Notes: generated by a model from the sequence alone, not told the origin. 64,000 nucleotides of DNA from Metridium senile (GCA_949775045.1 OX459108.1:14035711-14099710); one strand, 5' to 3'. Shown: positions 34,471-46,265, counted from the first letter of the stretch. Made by a program: numbers and translations.

Positions 34471-34566
34471 GACTCTCCACAACACGATTCAAACAGTTTG
34501 TACTGACAGAGCATTGGGGAAGAGCTACCTTTTACTACTATCAAGAAAGAGTTTCACGGCACGTAA

Positions 34567-34857
34567 ATGGAGTGTAAACACGCTGAAAGTTTCGAGGATG
34601 GTGGCAGCGGCGTAGATGACTGGAAACCGCGACAGCGAAGCGCTAGTACGCTATCCGACCAGCTTCTAGAAGAGTATGCAAAGACAGAAGAAAGTAATGA
34701 GACTTTTAAAAAGAAATACGACGAAGCGTACAAGAATGTTTTCGGGTCGAAATCGAAAGAGCACAGTGATTATTCACCCATAAGCCTCAACGATAAAGTC
34801 AACGCGGCTATTCAGCATGAGCTTGAAACTGTACCAGAGATAAAATTCTTCCTATGA
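34567..34857 (+). CDS. Small charged protein, member 3 of the three-gene local family
   Basis: Single exon of 96 codons from ATG (context CGTAAATGG). The product is hydrophilic and acidic overall, with no signal peptide or membrane segment. Residues 22-27 are RQRSAS, resembling a basophilic-kinase site and paralleling RKRSVS in member 2. LLEEY at 33-37 is followed after exactly 14 residues by Tyr51, then AY at 54-55 and VF at 58-59; the intervening AKTEESNETFKKKY is strongly helical in composition. The C-terminus is IKFFL, matching the RFFL end of member 2. Codon composition is richer in G+C than its surroundings. The promoter has a CRE, CCAAT and TATA-like box. CTCCCTGTGAGTTTCAC in the 3' flank echoes the repeat downstream of member 1. 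I recognise no family; a phosphorylation-controlled small helical protein is speculation. Confidence 0.65.
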   Translation: MECKHAESFEDGGSGVDDWKPRQRSASTLSDQLLEEYAKTEESNETFKKKYDEAYKNVFGSKSKEHSDYSPISLNDKVNAAIQHELETVPEIKFFL

Positions 34858-36219
34858 ATGACATGGGTTTTATTTGACTCCCTGTGAGTTTCACAAGCAA
34901 GAAGTGTAAACTTAAGCAGAAAACACTTGTTTGTCAAGCACCATCAAGCTGACTTGTCTCCAATGAAAGCGTATTGAAACAAGTTCTCTTGAAAAACACT
35001 TACGAACTGACTTTTGATAAGAAAGCGAGTAACAAGTCATAAATCTTCCGTCCATGACAAATGGTTTGTCAAATGAAGAACTTGAAACATAGAACGTGGA
35101 ACGCCTGCAATGGAGATTTGACAATGAAGATAAAGGAAATTCAAGATGTTTTTACATCGAACAATCACTTAAAATACCAGAAATGGATATGGAATAGACT
35201 TTATAGCGCCAAACGCACATTTTTTCGGAAATGTAATGAAATATAAAAAAAAAATACTAGATGTTTTGATATAAAATATTAAAAGACAATTTTCCTAATT
35301 TAGTCAGTAAGACCTTGGACAGAATTTAAATATAGACTTCAGGCCGCCAAATGTAAATTTTAAATGTTCACAAAAAGGATCTACAAAAATATTATCATGC
35401 TTTTTATATAAGAAAAACTTGAAATTTTTCAAAATTTGGTTAGTAATAATTCTAATATAATCGCCTCTATCGGCGTCTAGAACATGGTTGTTTTGAGTCC
35501 TAACCAGTGGGACGCTTAGATTCTTGTAAAAAGCAATTCTATATTTGGTGACTCCGAGTTCACAAGTTATTCTGTAAACAAGTTGTATATATAATATATA
35601 AATAGATGTATATAAATTTTTCAATATAATTGAATTTAAATATTTAAAAAAGACTTAAAAAATAATAAAATTTTCAACTATGGAATTATCCTCGTGCTTA
35701 TAGTATTCATTTTGTTGTATTCAATTTCCAAAAAGTAATTCTCACCGCTGTAACCTGATCAATGTTATTTTATGGTATTTCAGTATTTGACAAAAAAATT
35801 ATCATCAACTTAGGGATTTTTAAAGTTCGTGATTTTTAAAATTACAAAATCTATTGAATGTATTCCGTTTTGGAGGTAAAAAAAAAACAAAAAACAATTG
35901 GCCCATTGTTTATTTTGCGTTTTTCAACCGAAAGACGTCAAAAAGCGGCTAACATAAACGCAATCGGAACTTCTAATGCATGCTTTGTCGATTGCTTTAC
36001 TTAATAAAACATAAACAAGAACAATATTTGTATTGACGTAAATAGAAAATCCCCGTACGAGTTTTTTTATTATCACTTTTATTCAAGTTATTCCGTGTGT
36101 GAGAGATTAACTTATTCAAAAGCAGTTTTATCATGGATTTTCTTAACAAAACCAAGCTTTCTTGTTTTATATACTATATATATCCCCTTTTAACAATCTC
36201 AGTTTCTGTGAACAGCCAT
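34858..36219. other. 3' flank of the third small gene and non-coding DNA
   Basis: GACTCCCTGTGAG at about 34878 matches the GGACTCCCTGTG motif near 2065 in the 3' region of member 1. No clear AATAAA follows soon after the stop; ATTAAA at about 35277 is one possibility. The remainder is AT-rich with no supported gene. Confidence 0.35.
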
Positions 36220-36600
36220 TCATGAAACGACATATGTTTTTTGCTGTTTTTTCATTATTTTCTCTTTCGTTTTTTAAAAAAATCGATACACTTTTTTACG
36301 CTCATCAAACTATGATTTTATTAAAGGTTAAAAATTTTTACAGGTTTTTCGTTTTATTAATTCACTTTCACTGCATAATCAATTCATGCTACTTCTAGAG
36401 AGTAGTCTAGATCTCTTCAGTTTGGGTGTAAAAGTTATTTCTGTTATTTCATCATTTTCCCTTTCGTTTTTAAAAAATCGGTTCACTTTTTTACGCTCAT
36501 CAAACTATGATCTTATTAAAGGTTAACATTTTTACAGGTGTTTTCGTTTTATTTATTCGCTTTCATTTCATAATCGATTCATGCCACTTCTAGAGTGTAC
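36220..36600. repeat. Tandem duplication, period about 195 bp, two copies
   Basis: TTTTTACGCTCATCAAACTA occurs at about 36293 and 36489. Both copies continue through ATTAAAGGTTAA, TTTTACAGG and TTTCGTTTTATT to CATGCTACTTCTAGAG / CATGCCACTTCTAGAG. Confidence 0.9.
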
Positions 36601-37277
36601 TCCCTTTTTTGGCGTGAAAGTTAGCATTTTATTAATGTTTTTTAATTTATTCATGCATTCATTAATCATGAATGTTATAATCCAAGATTTCCCATCTGCA
36701 GTGGATTTAATTTCACTCTTTGTACGGTGTGTTTTGAAGTTGACCACTGTTCTTACCTATTCCTCCTTTTTACATATCAACAGAAACAAACTTTTCTTGA
36801 CGTAACAATCCCACCACACTCGACTTCCCTGTGAGACAGTTATCTCGATATTGCAGCATAATACGTTCGAATTTACTAAGCAACGCCAAAGGTTTTATTG
36901 TTTTAACAAATCCAAGCTGTCGTTTGGATGATAAACAACCATTATATTGATATTACCGACTTGGGTCATGTGCGTAGATCAGCTAAGCCGGTCTTTTTGG
37001 ACGGAATTCCCCATTAAAGTTAACAAAAAAACAAGCATTAGACTCCGCCATACAAGTGTTTTCACAATAACAAAAACAACTTATTTACTGTGTAATCGAA
37101 AAACATTACGTCTGTTTGCTATCTAATTAATCAAAATTATTTCCCCTCCAAACTTTAATTGTAGAAATTTCCCTTTTAATTATGGAAATTATTTCAATCT
37201 AAACTCAAAACTTTTCTTTTCCAACAATTTATTGATTGATTTATGTAAGAGCATTGAGATTACATGAACATTGTATT
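36601..37277. other. Non-coding stretch
   Basis: No supported gene or repeat seen. Short AT-rich frames only. Confidence 0.35.
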
Positions 37278-37394
<117 letters not shown>

Positions 37395-37559
37395 TGAAAA
37401 GTGAAAGTTGAATCTATATGAAATCAAAAGTGAATATTTGAGGGCCCATATTTGAGAATGAATGAGTCAGAAGAAAATCCCCCTGCAGTATTAGATTAGC
37501 TGTTTGCTAAACTTGCCATCTAAAGTTACCATTTGATGGTGATTATTTGGATAAAAAAG

Positions 37560-38580
37560 CAAACCAATGAAGATGAGTCATATATATAAATATAAACATA
37601 TTCTTTAATTTAATAATGACATGGTGTGTTATAGAGGCTGAAGATATGTAATTTCTATAGCGAGTAAACAACATTCAAATTTGTCAATTGCATTGGCTGT
37701 GTTTCTCTCAGGTGTGTTGTTCAATTTTATAATGACATGGTGTGTTATAGAACCTGAAGAGATATAATTATTATAGTGAGTAAACAACATTCAACTGAAT
37801 TTGTCAATTGCACATATAGGCTATGTTTCCCTCAGATTTGAGGGTACCATGTAAAAATCATAAAAATGCTTTTTTTATTTTTTCATGAGTCATGTACATA
37901 AATATATATTCTTTAATTTAATAATGACATGATGTGTTATAGAACCTGAAGAGTTATAACTACTATAGCGAGTAAACAACATTCAAATATGTCAATTGCA
38001 TAGACTGTCAGTTCTCTCCGGTGTTTATTTATTTATTTTTTAACTTTATTATATTATGACATGGTGTGTTATAGAAACTGAAGTGTTATAATTACTATAG
38101 CGAATAAACAACATTCAAATTTGTCAACTGCATAGACTGTGTTTTTCTCTGATGTGAGGGTACCATATAAAAATCATATAAATGCTTTTTATTTTTTCAA
38201 GTACAGACAGCACAAAAGCTAACCAATGAAAATGAGTCATATATTTATATATAAATATTCTTTAATTTAATAATGACATGGTGTGTTATAGAAACTGAAG
38301 AGATATAATTACTATATAGTGAATAAACAACATTCAAATTTATCAAGTTTACTGGCTGTGTTTCTCATCTCAGATGTGTTTTTTAATTTAATTATGACAT
38401 GGTGTGTTAATAGAAACTGTGAAATAGTGAGTAAACAAGATTCAAATTTGTCAATTGCATAGACTTTGTTTCTCTCTGATGTGTTGTTTAATTTGATTAT
38501 GACACGATGTGCTATAGAACCTGTTTCTCTCAGATGTGCATTAGAGTACCATATGGAAATCATTTAAATGTTTTTTAGTT
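37560..38580. repeat. Degenerate tandem array, about seven copies
   Basis: TAATGACATGGTGTGTTATA-like blocks recur at about 37612, 37730, 37921, 38055, 38270, 38390 and 38497. They are followed by GAGTAAACAACATTCAAAT and TTGTCAATTGCATAGACTGT. Long and short units alternate because a block with ATGAGTCATATAT and AAATCATAAAAATGC is present in only some. Confidence 0.9.
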
Positions 38581-38719
38581 TTTCAAGTGCAGACAACGTT
38601 TCAATTACTACTGGATCTATTAGCAATTGATAAGATTGTCTAGCACTCTTTGGGTAAATTCGTTTTTCCGTTTACGATAAATTATTTAAGGAGCAATACG
38701 TTTTTGTTCTAATGCATGA

Positions 38720-39190
38720 TCGTTTTCACAATCGTCATCATTATCATCATCATCATTAGTCAGCAGTATTAATAGTAATCATTTAACTGACCGATCGCGT
38801 AATCATCAATAATGTTTATCATTAAATATCATCATTTTTAGTATTATCATAAACTTCCATGAAGACCATCAACTTATCATATCATCATCATCATCGTTTT
38901 TACATAATATCATAGTAAATTTTCATAAACACAATCAACTCATCATATCATCTTTATCATCGTATGTTATCATTATCATAATCATCAGCATCATCGTTTT
39001 TATCATAGTAAATTTTCACTTGATAAACACAATCAATATAACATATCATCCTTATGATCGTGTTTAATCATTATCATAATCATCAGCATCATCGTTTTTA
39101 TCATAGTAAATTTTCACTTGATAAACACAATCAATAAACAATCGACATATCATAATATAATCATCATCATCTTCCTCATAATCAACATGT
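38720..39190. repeat. ATC-rich degenerate repeats
   Basis: ATCATC runs with two larger repeats: TATCATAGTAAATTTTCACT with TGATAAACACAATCAAT at about 39000 and 39100, and a related AGTAAATTTTCATAAACACA at 38912. No gene. Confidence 0.85.
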
Positions 39191-39489
39191 CATCAACGTT
39201 TTACATTCAAGATTTTCTTCGATAAAATCGATAAAGTTATACATTGCATGTGCCAGAGTAAAAATTGCGTGCAACGCCGGTTTAAACAACAAGCAATTTA
39301 ATTCAAACTAATTACTTCTGTTAACGCGTTAATGAGTGTCTTCTGTAGCTGCCACATGCAAAAACTTAAACAACACTAGAAATCTGGCAAAGGAAGTAAT
39401 ACTAGTTAATACCTTTTTTCTGATTTTCCTCAATAAAAACATCCGGCTTTGGTAGACAACTATATGTGCAAACATAACTTTTGATACTG

Positions 39490-39775
39490 TTGTTTTTGTT
39501 CGTCGGAGGGCTAAAGCTCGAAACGTCTATATAATGTTTACAATTATTAGTTTATATATTATATATATTTTTATAATCATTTATAATTAATTGTTACAAA
39601 TTTATTTCATTCTATTACCTATCGTTTATATCAAACACCGACGCAGCCTATACTAGTTTACTCGTTAGTTTCTATTTCTATTTTTTACGGTGTTACAAAT
39701 TTCATTATATTGCCTATCGTTTAGGCAAACACCGACGCAGCCTATACTAGTTTACTGGCTAGTTTCCAACTATAT
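39490..39775 (+). mobile_element. Penelope/retrozyme-type repeat, one and a half tandem units
   Basis: A degenerate hammerhead-like motif (GGGCTAAAGCTCGAAACGTC at 39508-39527) is followed by about 80 bp of AT-rich sequence, then two units of ATTACCTATCGTTTATATCA and ACCGACGCAGCCTATACTAG separated by TTTTTTACGGTGTTACAAAT. Units are about 105 bp apart. Confidence 0.65.
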
Positions 39776-41828
39776 ATGCGTTAATAACAAGATTAATTTA
39801 TACTTCAAGTTGTTTATTGTTATGAATATTCAATAAGGTAATCCCCATGCAATCGTTTGTTTTTCTTGGATAGTATTGTACATATAGTAGATCATGCAAG
39901 TGTACATTGAGAAACTCAGTTGCACGGAATAGGCAGATGGTTTTTGGAAAATTGAACAAACAAAAATTGTTTGTTCATTTTTTGAAAACCTTACACGCAA
40001 GAAAGACATACATGCAATTAAAAGATGATGTAAAATCAGTAAAACTGATTAAATGAACTGGATCTCATCAATTCTGAAAATGACTATCATCGAAAACGTT
40101 CGAAACGTTCTCTTTACTCCTAAATATTATACTTGATAGAATTTTATTGAGCATAACATAAATGCAAAAAAGATAATGAAAATTATAATGAGAATAATTA
40201 TAATTAAAAAATATAATGAATATTTGATAGTACTTATAGATAAATAAATGAAACGAAGGGAAAACCCCCAGCTCGAGATATTTTGGACTTGAACGACGAT
40301 TCAATGAACTTTTGAAGTCGTGAAGTTGAGCGTCGTCCCTAATGGCTTCTAAACATATGTAAAGCCCGCACTGACCAATTATCATTTCGAGGGAGGGGAG
40401 CCTCGACATATTAAAAAAAGTTTATTTGATGCTTTACATTTTCAAGAATTGTTTTATTTTATTGACGATAATTGTCATATCATGTTGTAAATATTGTTGT
40501 ATATTGATTTTTAAAAGTTTTCTGAGTTTTAGTTTCGATTTTTCTAACCGAAAAAAAATCATTCGTACCCTACTCTACTGAGGCAGGTTTTGGTGCGCAA
40601 CATTTTCCTGTCATGGGTTATGCTAACAACTTGAGCTTGTTAGCTTCCCACTGATTGGCTAGTTGTATTTTCTTGTATAATCTAGTCAGTATTATTATCA
40701 GCATTTTTACCATCGTTATATATCATTGTTATTATAATTTTCATGATTTCATTATCAACTAGATATCAACTATAATAAATAGCTACGCGCAACATGTACT
40801 TTTTTATATCAAGTTATTCATGAGTTTTTCAAAATAATATTTTACACTAGCACTCAACAAGATAGATGCTTTAGATAGATGCTTTTATAAAATAAATTAC
40901 ATTGCAGCTAAAGCTGAATTGCGTAAATATAACATATAATAATTATGGAACATTGGATAATAAGATAAAATATGCTTGAATATATACATATTTACAAATA
41001 TACATAGAATATTGATATAATTCGTATAAAACTGTATAAACTGTATAATTTAATTTGCATTGTTGTAATTTAATGCCCCTGCTATAAGGAAGCTAGTTTT
41101 ATAACGGTTGGTTTTGCATATAGGGACTGCAAAAAGTCTTTGCTTCCGCAGCGAGATATTTAGTTCCTTTCATCTAAAGGGTATCAGGTGGTGTAGTTTA
41201 TCGTCCTTGTTAGATACTATTTTCTGAAAGAAGTTTGTACAGTTCCTTTGTCTACATTAGTAGACAGTCAACAAGTTTCAATCTTTACGCAAAAACAGCA
41301 ACAACTACCGCTTTAAAACTGATACTATTATTCTCTACCATTATTCTTTATTATTCTTTAAATAATTATTCTCAACCTCCAATGGATGTCCAATGGAAGT
41401 TTACTTTTACATTGTTGACAAAAAGTGGGAATAATATATGGGAATAGTCACTGACAACACAGATCCATAATACCGCGAAATAATGAAGTACTTTACAAAT
41501 TATTCCGCTTCTACCCACAAGTGTATCTTATTGCACTTAATAACAGCTTATACCGTGACTGTTTTTTATGTCAAATAGCTATTAACGTTAACTGGCGTGG
41601 TTTTTATACATTGAACACTTAAATTGACTATCCCCTAAAGCAACATATGCTGCGAGAAAGCTTATGTGATCAATCAATACCGTGGCTGGTTTCCAATAAG
41701 GGCGTAACAACCTAAAACAACAAGCAATAATAATAATAATAATAATTTCATACATCACTCCTTACATGATATATATAAATAACAAAAGATATATATACAT
41801 TTTATGAGTAAAGATTTTGAAACACATA
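39776..41828. other. Non-coding stretch
   Basis: About 2 kb with no supportable gene. The 113-codon minus-strand frame at 40068-40409 starts with a protein-like third (EMIIGQCGLYICLEAIRDDA) and ends in AT-rich filler; it could be a fragment of an older element, but I do not recognise it. GC content rises locally at 40250-40400. Confidence 0.35.
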
Positions 41829-41942
41829 AAGTAGTAAAAAAGAGTCTGAATAAGTATATAAGATTCTTGTTCTTGCGTGATGGCTCCGAAACGTCAGAAC
41901 AAGAATCTTATATATTTATTCAGTCTCTGTTTTACTACTTTA
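41829..41942 (+). ncRNA. 45-bp hairpin capped by a hammerhead-like motif
   Basis: The left arm ends TAAGATTCTTGTTCT and the right arm starts AGAACAAGAATCTTA; pairing extends outwards to AAGTAGTAAAA / TTTTACTACTT with few mismatches, about 45 bp. The tip, TGCGTGATGG, CTCC, GAAACGTC, has the element order of a type I hammerhead with stem I as the long arm, although GTGATGG is a poor match to CUGANGA. It is likely a relic or a divergent ribozyme within a dispersed repeat. Confidence 0.4.
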
Positions 41943-42084
41943 TACATAAATTATAAATTATATTTATTATTGTTAGCATATATAATATTGTATTTTAGCA
42001 CATAATTCAGCTCTTGGCTGCTAGGTGTACGTATTTAAATAAACGATCTATCTATCTATCTATGTTGTTTTTTTGCTATAAGAT

Positions 42085-42235
42085 TATACAATATTCAATG
42101 ATATAACTATAAGCACAAGCACCACTTTCTATAATAAAAGGGGAACTAGTTATACTGATGTATAATCTAAAATTTATCTCATAAATTTGAGGCCATGGAA
42201 TATGTGTTAGGTTAGCGGCAAAAGAAGACAGTTAT
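42085..42235. repeat. Dispersed repeat shared with 51610-51765
   Basis: ATGATATAACTATA, GGGAACTAGTTATA, TGTATAATCTAAAATTTAT and GAGGCCATGGAATATGTG-like blocks occur in the same order near 51.64-51.76 kb. Preceded by a CTAT microsatellite at about 42047-42062. In both places a TACACCTATTTC element follows within a few hundred bp. Confidence 0.7.
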
Positions 42236-42463
42236 TCACAATTTCAAAAAGCTTCAAAAGCTGCACAAACAAGAGAACCGACAGTAGCACTAATTTGGGT
42301 TTGCTGTATTGGTTTAATTCTAACAAATAATTGATTGAAAATAACTAATTATTTTATCGGGTTTTCGATGTGCTCTCTCTTGAGACTCGACTGAGACAAA
42401 TTCCATATCTCCGCGCGCGCATGTATGATTCTCTATATATAACAATGCATTATGATAACAATA

Positions 42464-42759
42464 TATACCTATTTCAATAATCGTTGTCGCAGCCGAAGCT
42501 ACGGTCCACACTCTGAAGCCTGCAAAGGATGTCGGTTATATGGACTTAATTTGTGATTCATGGCACGCTTTTCAAATAAATATTTCTATTTATATCTACC
42601 ACAACAACAACTTGTTATGGTCAAATAACACAAATACGTATAATCAAAATATGCTATGGATATATCGATAACAAGAGAAGAAATACCGACATCCTTTGCA
42701 GACTTCAGAGTGTGGACTGTGGCTTTGCTTGCGACAACGATTTTTGAAATAGGTGTTAT
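42464..42759. mobile_element. TACACCTATTTC-family element, copy 6
   Basis: The left end TATACCTATTTCAATAATCG lacks two bases of the usual terminus; the arms (GTTGTCGCAGCCGAAGCTAC, GCCTGCAAAGGATGTCGG) and the right end GAAATAGGTGTTATA are otherwise typical. AGAACCGACAG with a nearby GCTGCACAAAC lies on both sides of the element (about 42262-42285 and 42860-42885), a larger flanking duplication. Confidence 0.75.
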
Positions 42760-43065
42760 ATATATGCATGATTAATGATGAAGATAATGGTCAACTACCG
42801 TTGCTTTTGAACTGTTTACACTATCCCTTAAAACTTTTAAGACGTTTATTCGGAGGGAAAGCTGCACAAACTAAGAACCGACAGGTGCAATTTTGTTTTT
42901 CTGCTCATAAAAACAAGTAAAAAAAAAGACTGGTGAAGGTGTGTTGCATTAATACATGTTTTTGTTGTTGATTATTGTATGCTGCATGTTGCTTACCAAG
43001 ATTCAAATATGTTATATTTATATGTAAATAACATCGGCACATAATAGAATATACTAGAAACCCTG

Positions 43066-43149
43066 TACCCTGGTCCCATAGGTTTTCTTTTGTTTCCGAG
43101 CACCACAGGAGAAACAATAGAAAACCTCTCTGCCTCTGGGACCAGGGTA
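43066..43149. mobile_element. Short TACCCTG hairpin element
   Basis: TACCCTGGTCCCATAGG, TTTTCT and TTGTTTC on the left pair with GAAACAATAGAAAACC and CTGGGACCAGGGTA on the right: 84 bp. It shares the TACCCTG terminus with 4534-4596. AGAAACCCTG flanks it on both sides (about 43056 and 43150), a likely target duplication of up to 10 bp. Confidence 0.65.
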
Positions 43150-43339
43150 GAAACCCTGCAGACAAATAGTAAAATTTTGGGAAAATTCCATATTGTTGTG
43201 CATGACATTTCGCTGTATAAATTGGTCATGCTGATGTGGGCTCCTGTCTTTGGACGAAGTTTAATAAATAAATAAATATTGTCAAAACTCAAAATGTAGC
43301 AAATTCTTCAGAATAACTAATTAGATAACAGCGCATGCC

Positions 43340-43802
43340 TTTAACATTTTTGGGCAATTTCCCTGTATTATGAACAGAGGCTTTTTGGATATTGTATATA
43401 TACTGTTGCAGGCGACCATTCATCTTAAAACACCTTTCACAGTATTGTCAAAACTTAAAATTAATAGCAAAATAATACTTCAGAATAAGTAATTAGATAA
43501 CAATGCGAGCCTTTTAAATTTTTGCGCATTTTGCTTGTTGTAACAGGGTTTATTTCGATATTGTATATAGTATGGCAGACGACCATTGCCTCACTCTTTA
43601 TAACACCTTTCAAAGTTTTGTCAAAATAAAACTTAAAATATATCAAACACTTCAGAATATTAAAGTAATTAGCTATAGATCACAACGCGGGCCTTTAACA
43701 TTTTTGCGCATTTTTCGTGTTGTAACAGGGCCGTTTATTTCGATATTGTATATAGTATGGCAGACGACCATTGCCTCACTCTTTAAAACACCTTTCACAG
43801 TA
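43340..43802. repeat. Tandem array of about 120-180 bp, three copies, continued after the 4.3-kb element
   Basis: ACACCTTTCACAGTATTGTC-like blocks at about 43431, 43602 and 43790 are followed by AATACTTCAGAATAAGTAAT, CATTTTTGCGCATTTT and GATATTGTATATAGTATGGC. The next part of the array (AGCAAATACTTCAGA) resumes at about 48140, so the large foldback element interrupted it. Confidence 0.85.
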
Positions 43803-44987
43803 TTGTCAAAGTAGTATGCGAGTACCAATCCTACGCCACCCGCACCGGCGGTGCGCCGGTGCAACCCAGAAACAAAGGAAATTCCTCATATTTCAAATTC
43901 CTTAGCATGCGTCGAACAAAAGAAGACGCGGCGTCCTTTTGCAGAACAAAGGAAATTCTCGGCTCTAGGATTAAATGTGGCGTCCTATTTCGCTAAACAA
44001 AAGAAATTCTTCATATCTAAAACTCCTAAGCGTCATTTTTAAAATTCCTTTAATAATAGCGGTTTTTCTAACTACAAACATGCGCGTCACCAAATGCAAA
44101 TCTTTTGTGTTTAGTTCATTGACAAAAGAAATGCTTGATATTGAAGTCAACAAACAAAAATTGTGTTATATCAGTATTTCTTACTGATAGAACACGAGAA
44201 CGACGGCCATTTAATAGCTTTTTTTTTTTTTTTTGTGATATTTATTATGATAATGTGTTTTTACAGTCTTGGCGCGTGCCGCGTCACCACCTGCAAATCT
44301 ATTGTTTAGTTCATAGACAAAATAATTTTTTTTTGTTTTTGAAGTAAAATTGCAATGCTTGCCTATAAATCGAGAAATAAACAAACAAAATTATGGCGTT
44401 AGATATTCCTTACTGATATAACAAAAATAGACTACGCAGTTCTTTCTTTTTAAACAATAATAAGTGTGCCGAATTAAACAATAACACATCGTAGCTAGGT
44501 ATAGTCAATTAAAGGTTGAATGAGTACATTTGTAAACATTGAGTAATTCAACGGGTTTTATTAGCTTTTCTTAATTAAACTTTAACTAACCTTAAAGTTA
44601 AAACTTTTAAAACAGTTTTTGCGATTAGTTTTTGGAGCAATTACTAATCTTACTGATATAACAAGAGAACGAAGAACTTCTTACTTTTCAAACACTAATA
44701 TTATAATAATGAGTTTGTACAATTAGTCTGGGCGCGTGCCTATTGTTTAACTTATCCTTGTACATGTTTTGTTTGTTTATCAAATTTAAATCATTAAATG
44801 AGTTTGAGCAGTTTGTATTCTATATATAATGCTATATAACTTTTAACATATCCGATAATTGAAAGTATCCATTATATTTCTTCGACTGGCTTTTCTCCCG
44901 ACTGCGTTAAGTCTGTCAGCCTCGTAGAGGCATATCTTGTAATGATGAAAATATTATATATTCTGCAAACCAAAGTGGGTTCATAGC

Positions 44988-45299
44988 TCAGAGAGCTTTC
45001 TTTGATTTTCTCTTTACGTTTCGAGGTCTACTGATCTTTTTCCGTCTTTGGACTTGTTGTGGCTTTCTTGGTAAAGATGGTTCATAAACAATGCTATCTT
45101 CATACTTTAATTTATTCTTCTCTTTAGAGTCGAGATAGACAACCACTTTTACTTTCGGCTGAAGTTTTGCTTCTTGTAGGCATTTCCTTCGTTCAATGTG
45201 ATCTAATTGATGTACATCAGTTAGATGATTTGATAGTTTCACCAAGTATTTCGCTCCACAATCAGGGATAGGACAATCACGACAGACTCGATTGACCAT
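44988..45299 (-). CDS. Zinc-finger protein of the foldback element, left-arm copy
   Basis: Single exon of 103 codons on the minus strand from ATG at 45299. Near the N-terminus, Cys9 and Cys14 (C-x4-C) and His25 and His30 (H-x4-H) enclose KYLVKLSN, giving a C2H2-like finger with HLTDVH at its end; Cys6 could substitute. After the finger come HIERRKCLQEAK, a middle part with VKVVVYLDSKE and a strongly basic tail (residues about 78-103, many Arg/Lys) suited to nucleic-acid binding or nuclear localisation. I recall the L-x2-L-x2-HL-x2-VH pattern in uncharacterised invertebrate proteins, but not their function. The identical gene lies in the other arm. It is divergent from the acidic-protein gene. 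Confidence 0.7.
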   Translation of the reverse strand: MVNRVCRDCPIPDCGAKYLVKLSNHLTDVHQLDHIERRKCLQEAKLQPKVKVVVYLDSKEKNKLKYEDSIVYEPSLPRKPQQVQRRKKISRPRNVKRKSKKAL

Positions 45300-45374
45300 G
45301 TTGATACTTTGACGTTCTCTTGGAAAAGACGACGTTTACCCCAAATGTTCACATTTATCGAGGTTTAAGGCAAG

Positions 45375-45475
45375 GATGAGCAGGACAAAACCCAGGATGA
45401 GCAGGACAAAACCCAGGATGATGAGGACAAACCCAGGATGATGAGGACAAACCCAGGATGACAAGGACAAACGGG
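45375..45475. repeat. Short tandem repeat upstream of the left zinc-finger gene
   Basis: Five units of about 20-23 bp (AACCCAGGATGATGAGGACA and variants with GAGCAGGAC) start about 80 bp upstream of the zinc-finger ATG. The same array is at about 46467-46567 before the right copy, so it may be part of the promoter. Confidence 0.85.
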
Positions 45476-45703
45476 ATTAAATTCAACTTGTTGTGTATTC
45501 CCCTAGCCTATTGTGCTGACATTGCAGTTTTCTCTTTGAGTTTGTCAACATCCCCAGACTTGCCCCGCGATTCCACCAATACAAATACGGAGTTATTCAT
45601 ACATATATGGCATACTTTTTAAAAACATTTATTGAGGATAAGATATAATAAAGGAGACGACAGCTTATATAGTCATTTGAAAAGGGAACGCTATAAGAGA
45701 ACC

Positions 45704-46231
45704 ATGTCTCATTCCGACTCCGGCTATGAAGATGAAAGTTTGCATAGTGATGAGGAAAGTATCCAGGAAAGCGATGACTCTTCTGAAGACAGTCATGAAG
45801 AGGATGAGCTGGATGATGGGGTCGAAGTGAACGTCTGGGAAAGACTTCAAAGCGAAGCGGTCAAAAGGCATGAAGACGAATGGGAAGATTTGGTACAGAA
45901 ATATAAGCAAAATGGGGATAGTGATGAAATAGCAAAAGTTAAAGCGAGTAATGCCGTGGTTCCTACTTTCAGAAAAGAACTCAGGGAGGTTCTATTTGAG
46001 CACCTAAAATGGATGCACTATTTGAAAAAGGATTCTCTTTATAAAAAAGTTATGACTACCAAGAAAAACCTAATTGATATGGAAGACTATAGCTGGGAAG
46101 AAGCAACTGAATCAGCCATAAACCAAAGAAAGTTTTTGCTCAACAAACTGTTTTCGAAACAAGAAGTTCCTATACAAAGTCCGGTGAATTTTGACACTTT
46201 TAACCCACATGATTGCAAATTTCACAGATGA
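45704..46231 (+). CDS. Acidic protein of the foldback element
   Basis: 175 codons, placed between the two arms. I start at the ATG at 45704 (context ACCATGT). The frame is open 24 codons further, but only from a TTG at 45632, which a eukaryotic gene would not normally use. Residues 1-41 are Ser/Asp/Glu-rich and probably disordered. Residues about 44-150 form a charged helical region with aromatic landmarks (VNVWERL, FRKELREVLFEHLKWMHYLK, YSWEEATESAINQRKFLLNK). I recall similar acid-plus-helix proteins as recurrent unnamed families in cnidarian and mollusc genomes, often beside the zinc-finger pattern above; the function is unknown. A TATA-like GATATAATAAAGG lies about 60 bp upstream, and AATAAA (46266) is about 35 nt after the stop, so it has its own transcription unit. 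Confidence 0.7.
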   Translation: MSHSDSGYEDESLHSDEESIQESDDSSEDSHEEDELDDGVEVNVWERLQSEAVKRHEDEWEDLVQKYKQNGDSDEIAKVKASNAVVPTFRKELREVLFEHLKWMHYLKKDSLYKKVMTTKKNLIDMEDYSWEEATESAINQRKFLLNKLFSKQEVPIQSPVNFDTFNPHDCKFHR

Positions 46232-46265
46232 TTATGTTATCGTGTACAAGCATAATGTGTATCTT

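Noticed and set aside
34912..35246. Frames just after the third small gene as a fourth family member
   Set aside because: Neither strand encodes the spaced LLEEY-type core; the frames overlap the likely 3' UTR.
38720..39190. Regularly spaced ATC-rich repeats as a CRISPR array
   Set aside because: Repeats are degenerate low-complexity sequence and the genome is eukaryotic.
40068..40409. 113-codon minus-strand frame as a gene
   Set aside because: Only the first third is protein-like, the rest is AT-rich filler, and I recognise no domain; kept as an unassigned stretch.
45632..45703. 24-codon N-terminal extension of the acidic protein
   Set aside because: It begins at TTG; the first ATG, in good context, is at 45704, and a TATA-like sequence lies in the proposed extension.
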